Shown here: positions 1 through 9,300 of the stretch, piece by piece
Numbering within the stretch: the first letter of the stretch is position 1
Layout of the letters: every line of letters starts with the position of its first letter
Source: Rhodoplanes sp.
Lineage (GTDB): Bacteria; Pseudomonadota; Alphaproteobacteria; Rhizobiales; Xanthobacteraceae
Length of the DNA stretch: 64,000 bases
Direction: 5' to 3'
NCBI RefSeq assembly: GCF_013377085.1
Contig: NZ_JACAAX010000001.1
Span: 372,001-436,000 of the forward strand
Translations under genes and position numbers: made by a program
Notes under the pieces: generated by a model
What the model saw: only the letters and a program-made list of their open reading frames with translations
Told to the model about the DNA's origin: nothing
Database searches by the model: none

Positions 1-1
1 G

Positions 2-853
2 GTGCTGCTGCCGCAGTTCACGGCCGCCGCCTATATCGAGGCGATCGGCCGCTTCAAGGCGACCTGGCTCACCGCCGTGCCGCCCATGATGGCCATGATG
101 CTGCGCGAGCACGAGCTTTTGGCACGCACGGATCTGTCCAGCGTGAAGCTCATCCGCATGGGCTCGGCGCCGGTCAGCGCCAGCCTGATGGAGGGCATCC
201 GCAAGCTGCTGCCGCACGCCGTGATCACCAATGCCTACGGCACGACCGAGGGCGGCCCGGTGGTGTTCGGGCCGCATCCGGACGGCCTGAAGCAGCCCGA
301 CACCTCGGTCGGCTATCCGCATCCCGAGGTCGCGGTGCGCCTCGTCGACGGCGACGATCGCGACGCCGCCGAAGGCGCGCTGGAGATGAGGTCGCCGGCC
401 ATCATGAACGGCTATCACAACCGTCCCGACCTGCCGCCGCCGATCACGCCCGACGGCTTCTACAGGACCGGCGACGTGTTTCGGCGCGACCACGACGGCT
501 TCTACACCTTCGTCGGGCGCACCGACGACATGTTCGTCTCCGGCGGCGAGAACATCTTTCCGGGCGACGTCGAAAGAATGCTGGAGCGCCATCCCGACGT
601 GGCGCAGGCCGCCGTGGTGCCAGTCGACGACGAGATCAAGGGGCAGAAGCCGGTCGCCTTCGTCATTCCGCGCGCCGGCCGGCATCCCGACGCCGAGGAG
701 ATCAAGCGCTTCGCGCTCGCCAACGCGCCGGCCTATCAGCACCCGCGCTTCGTCTGGTTCGTCGACAAGCTGCCGCTCGCCTCGACCAACAAGATCGACC
801 GCGGCGCCCTGCACAGCGATGCCGAGGCGCGGCTGGCGAAGAGCCGGGGCTGA
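2..853 (+). CDS. Acyl-CoA synthetase (AMP-binding), 5'-truncated
   Basis: This is the C-terminal part (283 residues) of an adenylate-forming acyl/aryl-CoA ligase; the N-terminal half with the ATP P-loop lies outside the window. Visible family motifs are NAYGTTEGG (motif A5), GFYRTGD (A7), the hinge region GRTDDMFVSGGENIFPGDVE (A8) and the catalytic lysine in STNKIDR near the C-terminus. Enzymes of this family activate a carboxylic acid to an acyl-adenylate and transfer it to CoA in the cytoplasm. The substrate cannot be read from this fragment. The next gene is convergent and separated by about 360 bases of repeat DNA, so this is probably the last gene of its transcript. Confidence 0.9.
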   Translation: MLLPQFTAAAYIEAIGRFKATWLTAVPPMMAMMLREHELLARTDLSSVKLIRMGSAPVSASLMEGIRKLLPHAVITNAYGTTEGGPVVFGPHPDGLKQPDTSVGYPHPEVAVRLVDGDDRDAAEGALEMRSPAIMNGYHNRPDLPPPITPDGFYRTGDVFRRDHDGFYTFVGRTDDMFVSGGENIFPGDVERMLERHPDVAQAAVVPVDDEIKGQKPVAFVIPRAGRHPDAEEIKRFALANAPAYQHPRFVWFVDKLPLASTNKIDRGALHSDAEARLAKSRG

Positions 854-885
854 GTGGAGGGAGTTCCGCCGGAGTCACACACTCC

Positions 886-961
886 GCTCATTCCCGCGCA
901 AGCGGGAATCCAGAGGCCGCGCACCCCGGGGCTCTGGGTCCCCGCTTTCGCGCTACGGGAT
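886..961. repeat. Palindromic intergenic repeat, family A, copy 1
   Basis: Two opposed hairpin halves face each other: GCTCATTCCCGCGCAAGCGG on the left and CCCCGCTTTCGCGC on the right, around a short GC-rich spacer. The same design recurs at 18913-18984 and 22241-22320, with a half copy at 1149-1178. It is intergenic and has no coding potential. Confidence 0.7.
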
Positions 962-990
962 GCACACATCGCTTGCCATGCATGAGAGCG

Positions 991-1085
991 TCATGCGCGG
1001 GCTCGACCCGCGCATCCATCGATTTTCGCAAAAATGCTTTGTTCGCAGGATGATGGATCGCCGGGTCAAGCCCGGCGATGACGAC
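991..1085. repeat. Palindromic intergenic repeat, family B, copy 1
   Basis: The unit starts with a hairpin GCGCGGGCTCGACCCGCGC, has an AT-richer middle flanked by CATCC and GGATGATGGAT, and ends with a second hairpin GCCGGGTCAAGCCCGGC followed by GATGACG. Related copies lie at 32022-32115 in the other orientation and at 36764-36867. Together with the family A copies it fills the 360-base gap between the acyl-CoA synthetase and the next gene; no gene was seen in the gap. Confidence 0.7.
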
Positions 1086-1148
1086 GGTGGGGAAGGCGCT
1101 CTTTTTGCCGTACCACCAGATGGTCTCGACAAAACGAGATCTGTGCAT

Positions 1149-1178
1149 CCCGTAGCGCTTTCGCGGGGACGAGCGGAG
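1149..1178. repeat. Half copy of family A repeat
   Basis: The sequence GCTTTCGCGGGGACGAGCGG matches the right half of the family A palindromes at 18913-18984 and 22241-22320 without the left half. It is probably a remnant. Confidence 0.5.
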
Positions 1179-1217
1179 TAAAACGGGACGACCGCGCGCC
1201 CCGAACGACCAGGAGCT

Positions 1218-2201
1218 CTACTGCGTCCGCAGCCCCGACGACATCACGATCGGGGTCCAGCGCTTGTGCTCGGCGGTGATGAACTCCGCCGTCTCGCGGC
1301 GGCCGACGCCGAGCACCGGCTCGAAGCCGGCCTGCACCAGCTTTCCGCGGAACTCGGGCTCGTCGAGGGCCTTGCGGGTCACCTCGGCGAGCTGGTCGAG
1401 GATCGGCTCGGGCGTGCCTGCCGGCGCGAACAGGCCGAGCGCCAGCTTGGCGATCAGCTCCGGATAGCCGGCCTCGGCCGTGGTCGGCAGCTCCGGCGCG
1501 ATGGCGAGGCGTTGCTCGGTCGCCACCGCCAGGATGCGCACCTTGCCGGCGCGGTGCAGCTCCAGCATCTGGTCGGTGATGTTGGAGGCGAACATCGGCA
1601 CCTGGCCGGAGATCAGATCGGCATAGCCGCCCGCCGCGCCCTTGTAGGGGATGTGGACGATGTCGGGCGTGCCGGCGAGCGACTTGAACAGCTCACCCGC
1701 GAGATTCGCCATGGTGCCGACGCCGGCCGAGCCGTAGGACAGCTTGTTGGGGTTCGCCTTGGCCCAGGCGGCGAGCTCTTTCAGGTTCTGGGCCGGCACC
1801 GACGGGTGCACGATGATGGCCGCGACCGAGATCGCCATGGTGGCGATCGGCGCAAAGTCCTTCGCCTCGTAATTCGTCTTGCTGTTGAGCGCCGGGTTGA
1901 GCACGAGGTCGCTGGTCGAGCCGAGCAGCAGCGTGTAGCCGTCCGGCGCGCTGCGCGCCGCCATGGCGGTGCCGATGATGCCGCCGCCGCCGCCCTGGTT
2001 CTCGATCACGATGCTGCCGAGCGAGCCCTTCACCCATTCGGCCCATTGCCGCGCGACGATGTCGAGCACGCCACCGGCGCTGCGCGGCACGATCAGGCGG
2101 ATCGCGCGATCGGGCCACGGGCCTTGCGCGAAGGCAGGCGCCGCCAGGGCGGCCCCGGCGAGCGAGCCCAAGGCGAGCTTCAGCACGTCACGTCGTAGCA
2201 T
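1218..2201 (-). CDS. Bug-family (TctC-like) periplasmic substrate-binding protein
   Basis: A periplasmic binding protein of the Bug/TctC family (about 327 residues, usual size). These proteins bind small carboxylates or other organic acids and often feed tripartite tricarboxylate transporters. The start was set at the ATG at 2201, preceded by GGGAG at seven bases. This gives MLRRDVLKLALGSL and a twin-arginine-like signal peptide cut after APAFAQ. The mature N-terminus has WPDRAIRLIVPRSAGG, typical of the family, and HIPYKGAAGGYADLISGQV marks the second lobe. No TctA or TctB membrane partner is adjacent, so the transporter is probably encoded elsewhere. The ligand is unknown. Confidence 0.9.
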   Translation of the reverse strand: MLRRDVLKLALGSLAGAALAAPAFAQGPWPDRAIRLIVPRSAGGVLDIVARQWAEWVKGSLGSIVIENQGGGGGIIGTAMAARSAPDGYTLLLGSTSDLVLNPALNSKTNYEAKDFAPIATMAISVAAIIVHPSVPAQNLKELAAWAKANPNKLSYGSAGVGTMANLAGELFKSLAGTPDIVHIPYKGAAGGYADLISGQVPMFASNITDQMLELHRAGKVRILAVATEQRLAIAPELPTTAEAGYPELIAKLALGLFAPAGTPEPILDQLAEVTRKALDEPEFRGKLVQAGFEPVLGVGRRETAEFITAEHKRWTPIVMSSGLRTQ

Positions 2202-2342
2202 CGTCGTCTCCCGTCGCGGCACGGCCGGGGGCCGCCGCGCTGCACGAACACGGACCCGCTCTGCGGGTCGTATGGACTCGGGCTCTCCCTCGGGTCTTTG
2301 CGCGGCGGGTCGAAGCCGCCCGTCGCCGCCCTTGTCACGTCA

Positions 2343-2365
2343 CGCCGCGGCGCTGCGCCGCGGCG
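2343..2365. other. Perfect GC hairpin between two minus-strand genes
   Basis: CGCCGCGGCG is repeated as its own inverted copy around a CTG loop and is followed on the plus strand by six A residues. In the minus direction of the flanking genes the T run comes before the hairpin, so it is not a classical intrinsic terminator. It may still attenuate or stabilise the transcript that ends at 2372. Confidence 0.3.
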
Positions 2366-2371
2366 AAAAAA

Positions 2372-3169
2372 TCACGTCCGCACGTCGCGGCGCCAGCGGA
2401 ACAGATGCCGCTCCAGCGGCGCCAAGAGGCCGATCTCGATCACCACCATCATGGCGATCTGGGCGATCGTCCAGGCGAACACCTGGTCGGTCTGGATCAG
2501 GTCGGAGGCCTGGCGCAGCCGGTAGCCGACGCCGCTCGAGGCGCCGAGCGTCTCGGCGACCAGGCTGACGCGCCAGCCGAACCCGAAGGCGAGCCGTGCG
2601 CCCGAGAAGAAATAGGGCAGGATCGACGGCACGTAGATCTTCAGCAGCGTCTTCAGCCGCGAGAAGCGCAGCGTCTGCGCCAGCTCGACGAAGTCGGCGT
2701 TCACGGCCTGGGTGCCCTGCCAGACATTGGTGATGATCAGCGGCAGGGCGGTCATCAGCACGACGAAGATCGGGGTGAGCGGCGACAGGCCGAACCAGAT
2801 GATGGCGAAGATCGCCCAGATGGCCGACGACACCGTGTTCATCACCGGCAGCACCGGTTCGAAGAAGGTGCCGAGCGCCCGGTTGGAGCCGAGCAGGATG
2901 CCGCCCGGCACGCCGATCAGCACGGCGAGCGCGAAGCCGGCGAGCACGCGCCACAGCGTGGTGAACAGGTTGGTGAACAGGTCGCCGTTCTGGGCGAGCA
3001 TGATCAGCCGATTCATCACCCGGGCCGGGCTCGGCAGCACGTAGACGGGCGTCGCCAGCGAGGCCGCCCACCACACCGCGATCAGCAGGATCAGCAGCGC
3101 GGTGCGGCGGAACGCGATGGTCGCGCTCCCGGTCCCCGTCTTGATAGGCTTGTCGGTCGGTGCTCTCAC
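2372..3169 (-). CDS. ABC transporter permease (SsuC/TauC/NitT-like)
   Basis: An inner-membrane permease of the nitrate/sulfonate/taurine importer class (265 residues). The start was set at a GTG that overlaps the stop of the upstream binding-protein gene (GTGA, four-base overlap), indicating translational coupling. A first membrane segment (TALLILLIAVWWAASLATPV) lies near residues 24-43, followed by five more hydrophobic stretches. The cytoplasmic EAA loop contains ETLGASSGVGYRLRQASDLI, where the ATPase docks. It works with the binding protein at 3166-4146 and the ATPase at 4182. The substrate is not predictable from the sequence. Confidence 0.92.
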   Translation of the reverse strand: MRAPTDKPIKTGTGSATIAFRRTALLILLIAVWWAASLATPVYVLPSPARVMNRLIMLAQNGDLFTNLFTTLWRVLAGFALAVLIGVPGGILLGSNRALGTFFEPVLPVMNTVSSAIWAIFAIIWFGLSPLTPIFVVLMTALPLIITNVWQGTQAVNADFVELAQTLRFSRLKTLLKIYVPSILPYFFSGARLAFGFGWRVSLVAETLGASSGVGYRLRQASDLIQTDQVFAWTIAQIAMMVVIEIGLLAPLERHLFRWRRDVRT

Positions 3170-4146
3170 TTCTTTGCCTGCTCGTAATAGGTCGGCACGA
3201 ACAGCGAGTCCGGGACCGCCGTCTCGATGGTGCCGGCGGCGCGAAACACTTCGGCCATCGTCTTCAGCGTGGCGATGTCGGCGGGCTCGAGCGAGGCGAC
3301 GTAGAACTGGTCCCACAGCCGGGCATAGGCGGTGGCGTCCTTGGCGTCGAGATTGGCGCTGCTGCGCAGGATGTCGGAGGCCTTCTCGGTCTCCTTGCTG
3401 CCGAATTTGGTCGCCGCCATGATGGCCTTGACGTATTTCACCACGGCCTGCGGGCTCTGTCGGGCGAAGGCCTTGTGGACGATGGCGACACCCAGGATCG
3501 GCGGCGCCTTGGTGCCGGTCATCGTCTGCCACTGCTCGACGACATTGCCGAGCGACTTCAGCTTGGTGTCGGTCACCGAGGCGAGCGTGACGGCGCGCAG
3601 CGCGGCGACGTCGATGTCGCCCTGGGCGAGGAACTGCAAGAGCCGCCCCTCGTTGCCGGGCACCGCCGTGTAGTCGGTGCGCTTGAGGCCCTGGTTCTTC
3701 TCCAGCAGCGCCGTCGTGATGGCGTACATGGCGCTGCCGGCCGGCGACATGCCGACCTTCTTGCCCTTGAGGTCGGACAGCGACGTGATCGGCGATCCCT
3801 CCTTGGTGACGAAGGTCGCCTCGGCGATCTGGGTCACCAGCACCACCTCGAGCGGGGCGCCTTCGCCGCCGAGCGTGAAGGCGCCGGTCGCCGGCGCCCC
3901 GAAGGCGACGTCGATCGAGTTGGTCATCAGCGCCTTGGTGGGGCCGTTGACATCGCTGAACTTGATGTATTCGGGCACGAGGCCCTGGGCCTCGAGGAAC
4001 TTGCCGACCTCGAGCACGGCGCCGAAGCCGACGCTGAAGCCCGAGGTCCAGTAGCCGACCTTGATCTTTTCCTGGGCGTTCGCCGCCGCTGGCGCGAGCG
4101 TGGCGGCCGCGAGGGCGAGCAGGACGGCGAGCTTGCGGACGAACAT
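3166..4146 (-). CDS. ABC transporter substrate-binding protein (SsuA/NMT1-like)
   Basis: A periplasmic binding protein of 326 residues. A clear Sec signal peptide (MFVRKLAVLLALAAATLAPA, cut after ANAQ) is followed by EKIKVGYWTSGFSVGFGAVL, the hallmark start of SsuA/ThiY/NMT1-type proteins. The start ATG has GGAG at seven bases. It is the middle gene of the ATPase-binding protein-permease operon, 35 bases after the ATPase gene and overlapping the permease by four bases. Family ligands include sulfonates, nitrate, pyrimidine precursors and aromatic acids; none can be chosen here. Confidence 0.92.
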   Translation of the reverse strand: MFVRKLAVLLALAAATLAPAAANAQEKIKVGYWTSGFSVGFGAVLEVGKFLEAQGLVPEYIKFSDVNGPTKALMTNSIDVAFGAPATGAFTLGGEGAPLEVVLVTQIAEATFVTKEGSPITSLSDLKGKKVGMSPAGSAMYAITTALLEKNQGLKRTDYTAVPGNEGRLLQFLAQGDIDVAALRAVTLASVTDTKLKSLGNVVEQWQTMTGTKAPPILGVAIVHKAFARQSPQAVVKYVKAIMAATKFGSKETEKASDILRSSANLDAKDATAYARLWDQFYVASLEPADIATLKTMAEVFRAAGTIETAVPDSLFVPTYYEQAKK

Positions 4147-4181
4147 GCGAATCTCCGAAGTCGGGGGCGGAACGGTCAGGG

Positions 4182-5015
4182 TCAGATCACCCAGTCGGCC
4201 GACATCCCTGCGATCGCGGCACGCAGCTCCGCGACGAGAGCTTGGGCGTCCGGGGTGCCGAGGCGGGGATGCGGCAGGGTGACGTCGATCTCGGTGTGGA
4301 CGCGGCCGGGCCGCGGCGACAGCATCACGATGTGGTCGGCCAGGATTACGGCCTCCTCGACGTCGTGGGTGACGAACACGATGGACATGCCGCGCTCGCG
4401 GTGGATGCGCAGCAGCTCGTTGTGCATGCTCGTGCGGGTCTGCGCGTCGAGGCGCGAGAACGGCTCGTCCATCAGCAGGATGTCGGGCTCGGTGACGAGG
4501 CTGCGGGCGAGCGCCACGCGGCTGCGCATGCCGCCCGAGAGCTGGTGCGGATAGGCGCTGCCGAAATCGCCGAGGCCGACGACGGCGAGCTGGGCCTGGG
4601 CGCGCTCGCGCCGCTCCTGCCGCGACACCGATCCGGCCTCCAGCGCCAGTGCCACATTGCCGAGCGCCTGGCGCCACGGCAGCAGGCGATCGTCCTGGAA
4701 CATGTAGCCGAGCCGCGACCAGTCGACCGCGCCGGTGGTCTCGTGGCCGAGCACCAGCACCTTGCCCTGGTCGGGGGCGAGCAGGCCCGCCGCCATGTTG
4801 AGCAGCGTCGACTTGCCGGAGCCCGACGGGCCGAGGATCGACACCACGCTGCCGGCCGGCACGTCGAAGGAGACGTCGCGCAGCACCTCCAGCGACGAGC
4901 CGTCGTCGCGAAAGAAATGCTTCGAGACGTGGCGGAACGCCAGCGCCTGACGATGATCCGGGGCGGCGTGGCGCGCGAGCGGCGCCGCAGCGTCGATGGT
5001 GGGGGCGGGGGTCAA
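4182..5015 (-). CDS. ABC transporter ATP-binding protein (SsuB/TauB-like)
   Basis: The cytoplasmic ATPase of the importer. It carries Walker A GPSGSGKST, Q-loop MFQDDRLLPW, signature LSGGMRSR, Walker B ILLMDEPFSRLD and the switch histidine in FVTHDVEEAV, which is the SsuB/TauB subgroup pattern. The true start is uncertain. The open frame runs up to 5237, where its ATG would share bases with the start of the divergent gene. The first 75 codons are not conserved-looking and include an AT-richer stretch that resembles a promoter region, so a TTG at 5015 is given as a working start. First gene of the three-gene operon. Confidence 0.85.
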   Translation of the reverse strand: MTPAPTIDAAAPLARHAAPDHRQALAFRHVSKHFFRDDGSSLEVLRDVSFDVPAGSVVSILGPSGSGKSTLLNMAAGLLAPDQGKVLVLGHETTGAVDWSRLGYMFQDDRLLPWRQALGNVALALEAGSVSRQERRERAQAQLAVVGLGDFGSAYPHQLSGGMRSRVALARSLVTEPDILLMDEPFSRLDAQTRTSMHNELLRIHRERGMSIVFVTHDVEEAVILADHIVMLSPRPGRVHTEIDVTLPHPRLGTPDAQALVAELRAAIAGMSADWVI

Positions 5016-5235
5016 ACGAGGTCCATTCTCGACCAGTTGCGGGCCGTTCAACAGAGCAAAATCTGTGCCGTTTGCAAGGGCCACGACGGGCGAAGTCCGT
5101 GTGTCGTCCCTGCCGCCGGCCCGGGGAGAGTCGACGGCGGCGACGCCTCGTATATAAGGCGGAGCGGTCGCGGCAGGCACCAACCGTCGCGCGAAGTTGT
5201 AAAAAACGACAGTGGGACTGGGGGTTTGGGGGTTC

Positions 5236-6150
5236 ATGGAAGAAAGCGCGCGTCAGCTTCCCGTGGGGGAGCAGATTTTTCTCGACCATGTCGGTCATTT
5301 TGCCGCGGACCGTGATGCCGCGATTGCCGCGCTCGCCCGCGCCGGCTTTGCACCGACGCCGCCCTCCGTGCAGGTCAACCCGACGCCGGACGGCAGCCTG
5401 GCACCGGCCGGCACCGGCAACGTCACGGCGATGTTCTCGCGCGGCTACATGGAGGTTCTGTTCAAGACCGCCGACACGCCGCTCGGCCGCCAGCTCGACA
5501 GTGCGCTCGCCCGCCACGTCGGCGTGCATCTGATCGCCTTCTCGGTCGCCGACGCGGCCAAGCACTATGGGCGGCTTGCCGCGAGCGGCATGCCGATGCA
5601 GCCGCTGGTGTCGATGCAGCGTCCGGTCGAGACCGCCGATGGTCCCGGCATCGCCGCCTTCACGGTGGCGCGGCTGTCGCCCGGCGTGATGCCGGAAGGC
5701 CGCATCCAGATGCTGACGCATCGCACCGAGCGCACGGTGTGGCAGCCGCGTTGGCTCGCGCATCCGAACGGCGTCACGGCGCTGCTCGACGTCCTGGTCG
5801 CGGTCGGCGATGTCGGCGAGGCGGCGGCGCGCTTCTCCCGCTTTCTCGATCGTCCGGTGACGCAGGAGCGCGCCGGTCCGGCCATCAAGCTCGATCGCGG
5901 CCGCGTGCAGCTCGCGACGTCCGGCGCGTTCCACGATCTGGTCGGTTGCGCCATTCCGCCCGGGCTGCCCTTCATCGGCGCCTATGGGCTCGCGGTCGCC
6001 TCGCTCGACGCGCTGAAGGCGCGGCTCGCCGGGGCCGGACTGGCGTTCACGGCGCGCAATGGCTCCGTCGTGGCCCCGTTCCCGGAGGGGCTGGGGCAGG
6101 GCGCCTGGGTGTTCGTCGAGGACGCCTCGCGGCTGCCCTGGCGGCGGTGA
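5236..6150 (+). CDS. Glyoxalase-like (VOC fold) protein
   Basis: A 304-residue protein with the glyoxalase-like domain of the VOC superfamily. It starts with FLDHVGHFAADRDAAIAALA, the usual first beta-alpha unit with a potential metal histidine, and a second repeat unit follows around residues 175-300. The ATG at 5236 was chosen over a GTG eight codons upstream because it sits after a purine-rich GGGGG stretch. VOC proteins include dioxygenases, isomerases and antibiotic-binding proteins, so no reaction is assigned. It is divergent from the SsuABC-like operon and could be metabolically linked or simply neighbouring. Confidence 0.8.
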   Translation: MEESARQLPVGEQIFLDHVGHFAADRDAAIAALARAGFAPTPPSVQVNPTPDGSLAPAGTGNVTAMFSRGYMEVLFKTADTPLGRQLDSALARHVGVHLIAFSVADAAKHYGRLAASGMPMQPLVSMQRPVETADGPGIAAFTVARLSPGVMPEGRIQMLTHRTERTVWQPRWLAHPNGVTALLDVLVAVGDVGEAAARFSRFLDRPVTQERAGPAIKLDRGRVQLATSGAFHDLVGCAIPPGLPFIGAYGLAVASLDALKARLAGAGLAFTARNGSVVAPFPEGLGQGAWVFVEDASRLPWRR

Positions 6151-6161
6151 ATGCCGTCCCG

Positions 6162-6197
6162 GGCCGCGCGATCGGCGCCGCGCCGCCTCGCGCGGCC
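6162..6197 (+). terminator. Hairpin after the glyoxalase-like gene
   Basis: Ten-base arms GGCCGCGCGA and TCGCGCGGCC enclose a 16-base GC loop, 11 bases after the stop codon. No T run follows, so termination would need Rho or only the hairpin. Confidence 0.4.
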
Positions 6198-6236
6198 GAT
6201 CCGCAGCAGACGGCGTTCGGAACCAGCCACATAGCG

Positions 6237-6251
6237 TTAAGCGCGCGTTAA
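6237..6251 (+). promoter_or_regulatory. CtrA box upstream of the giant TPR gene
   Basis: TTAAGCGCGCGTTAA matches the CtrA consensus TTAA-N7-TTAA exactly. It lies 65 bases before the start of the gene at 6317 in the only short AT-richer patch of this intergenic region. The spacing suits activation by phosphorylated CtrA. A second perfect box stands before flgB, and the kinase that feeds CtrA (cckA) is 10 kb away. Confidence 0.7.
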
Positions 6252-6316
6252 ACGCCGCGGGCTAGGCTCGTGTCTGATCCCGAGTGCTGTCGTAGCGCGT
6301 TCGCGCGGGACCCGTC

Positions 6317-9300
6317 ATGCCGCCCTTGTCAGTTGCGTTTCGCGCAGTGTTTGGTCCGTCTGGGCCGGCGCGTCTCGTGCCGGTCGGGCGGGCGTGCGCG
6401 CGGTTCGCCGGCGTTCTCCTCGCTGCCGCCCTGGTGGTCGCTCCTGCGTCGCCGCGACCCGCCGTCGCCGCACCCCAAGCCGTCAAGGCCGAGCTGTCCG
6501 TCAACACCAGCGAGGGCTACGCCCGCATCGTCTTCCACTTCGCCGAGGACGTGGAGAGCGATGTGCGGATGGCGAACGGCATCGTGATCGTCGGCTTCCG
6601 CACGCCCGTCCAAGTCGCCGTCGATCGTCTCTCCACCACGGCGGCCGGCTATGTCGCCGCCGCGCGGCGCGACCCGGACGGCAAGGGCATCCGCATCGCA
6701 CTGTCCCGACCCGTGAAGCTCAACACCCTGACGGCCGGCGAGCGCCTTTATGTCGATCTTTTGCCGGACACCTGGACCGGGGCACCGCCCGGCCTGCCGC
6801 AGGAGGTGGTGGAGGATCTGGCCCGGCGCGCCCGCGAGGCCGAGAAGAAGGTGCGCCAGCAGCAGCAGCTCGTGCGCCAGAAGCAGATGGCGCTCACGCG
6901 GGTGCGCGTCTCGCACCAGCCGACCTTCTCGCGCTACGTCTTCGACCTGCCCGACCTGATCCCGGTCGCCACCTCGCGCGAGAAGGAGGCGCTGACCCTC
7001 ACCTTCGAGGCGCCGCTGAAATTCGATCTCGCCGACGCCAAGGGCTCGCCGCCGCCCATGCTGGCGGGGGTCGACTCCGAGATCCGCGACCAGACGACCA
7101 CGGTCCGGTTCGGCTTCATCGGCAATGTCGACGTTCGTACGTTTCGCGAGGACGCGAGCTTCGTGGTCGATGTCGGCGCCGTGGAGGCCGCCAAGCGCCG
7201 CAGCGAGAGCGATCCGGCCGGTCGCGCCGCCGAGCTGGCGGCGCTGCTCGCCGGCGGCGGCCGCGATCCGAAGCGCTCCGCCGGGATCGAGCCGCCCCAG
7301 GCGGTGCCGCCCCAGACCGTGCCGGCGCAGGAGCCCGCCCGTCCGCCGCTGCCGCCCTCGGCCCTGACCCCACCGGCCACCGTCGGCCCGCCACCCGCCG
7401 CCCCGCCGGCGCCGGCGCCTGCCCCAGCGGCTGCCGCTGCTCCGCCCAAACCTGCACCGGCGCGGGTCGCTGCTGCACCCGCTGCCGCTCCTGCACCGTC
7501 GCCTGCTGCCCCTGGGCCGGCGCCCGTGATAGCCGCGCCCGCGACCGTGCCGGCCTCGACACCGGCGCCGGCGCCTGCTGTGGCCCCTGCATCTGCGGCC
7601 GCTCCAGCACCGGCGCCTGCGCCTGCTGCGGCCCCTGCACCCGCGGCTGCTCCTGCACCGGCACCCGTGACAGCAGCGCCCGCGACCGTGCCGGCCCCGG
7701 CTCCGGCCGTCGCCTCACCGGTCGCCGACCCGTCCGATGTTCCCGCCGCACCCGCACCGGTTGCCGCGAAGACCGAGCCGGCGCCGGTCCGCACCGAGCC
7801 GCCGCGTGCCGAGCCGGCCCCCCCGGCGGTCACGCCGACCGCGCCGGCCGACCGCACCGGGGCGGTCGCCGTCCAGGTCAGTCGCCAGGCCGACAATCTG
7901 ATCCTCAGCTTCCCGTTCCCGGTGACGACCCCGGTCGCGGTGTTCAACCGCGCCGACACGCTGTGGGTCGTGCTCGACACCGGCGCCAAGATCGATATCG
8001 CAGCGCTGCTGCGCGACCGCAGCGGCACCGTCCAGAGCGCGTCGCTGGTGCCGCTGCGCGACGGCCAGGCGCTGCGCCTCAAGCTGGAGCGGCCGCGGCT
8101 CGCGACCGTGCGGATCGACGGCGCGACGGTCACGGTCGTGATCGGCGATCAGGTCATGGAGGCGCCGCGGCCGCTGGCCCTGGTCCGCAATCCGGCGAGC
8201 CAGAGCCGCACCACGGCGGCGATCCCGTTCGACGATCCGCGCGCCGTCCATCGGCTGCCCGATCCGGAGGCCGGCGACACGCTGGTCGTGGTGACGGGTC
8301 TCGGGCCGCCGCGCGGCTTCCTGCAGGGGCAGGAGTATGTCGAGTTCAGCACGCTGCCGTCGTCGCATGGCGTGGTGCTGGCGCCGATCGCCGACGACCT
8401 GACGGTCGAGCTCGGGGCCGACCGCATCACGCTCGGCCGGCCCGGCGGCCTGTCGGTGTCGGCGAGCGACATGGTGGGGCGCCGCTCCGGCCTGTTCCGT
8501 CCGGCCGTGTTCGATCCGCAGCTCTGGGGTTTCGACCGCGAGGCGAACTTCGAGGACCGGCGCCGCGCCCTGACGAGCGCCGCCGCCGAGGCGCTGGAGA
8601 CGCGGCGCACCGGCGCCCGCATGGATCTGGCCCGCTTCTATCTCGCCCGCGAGATGTATCCCGAGGCCAAGGGCGTGCTCGAGGTCGCGCTCGGCGACGA
8701 GAAGCCCGGCGCCGACGATCCCGCCGGCATGCTGATGCGCTCCCTCGCCAACGTCATGCTGGGCCGCATTCCCGAGGCCCTGAAGGATCTTTCGCATCCG
8801 ATCGTGGCGAGCCATCCGGACGCCCAGATCTGGCGCGGCCTCGCCATGGCCAAGCAGGGCAACTGGGCGGATGCCGCCGACAAGTTCCGCAATGTCGAAT
8901 CGACCATCTCGACCCTGCCGATCCAGCTCCAGCGCCTGATCCTCAAGGAGGCCGTGCAGGCCTCGCTCGAGGTGAAGAACTTCGCGGCGGCCGCCAACAC
9001 GCTGCACGCCTTCGAGACGCTCGGGGTCGACCGGGACATGGAGGCGGACATCGCCGTGCTGTCCGGCAAGGTGGCGGAAGGCCTCGGGCGCAGCGGCGAC
9101 GCGCTCGCCGACTACCGGCTCGCCGTGACGGGCGCGGTCGGGCCGGCCGCCGCGCAGGCGCGGCTGCGCGAATCCGTGCTGCGCTACCATCTCGGCGACC
9201 TCAAGCGCTCCGAGGTGATCGCCGAGCTCGAGGAGCTCACCACGATCTGGCGCGGCGACGACACCGAGATCGAGGCGCTGCAGCTCCTCGCGCGGCTCTA

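Noticed and set aside
819-1181. Short plus-strand and minus-strand proteins in the first intergenic region
   Set aside because: Their residues are translations of the family A and B palindromes, for example RSFPRKRESR, a well-known artefact of such repeats.
2343-2371. Intrinsic terminator from the GC hairpin plus A run
   Set aside because: The run is on the wrong side for the minus-strand transcript, and no plus-strand gene ends before it.
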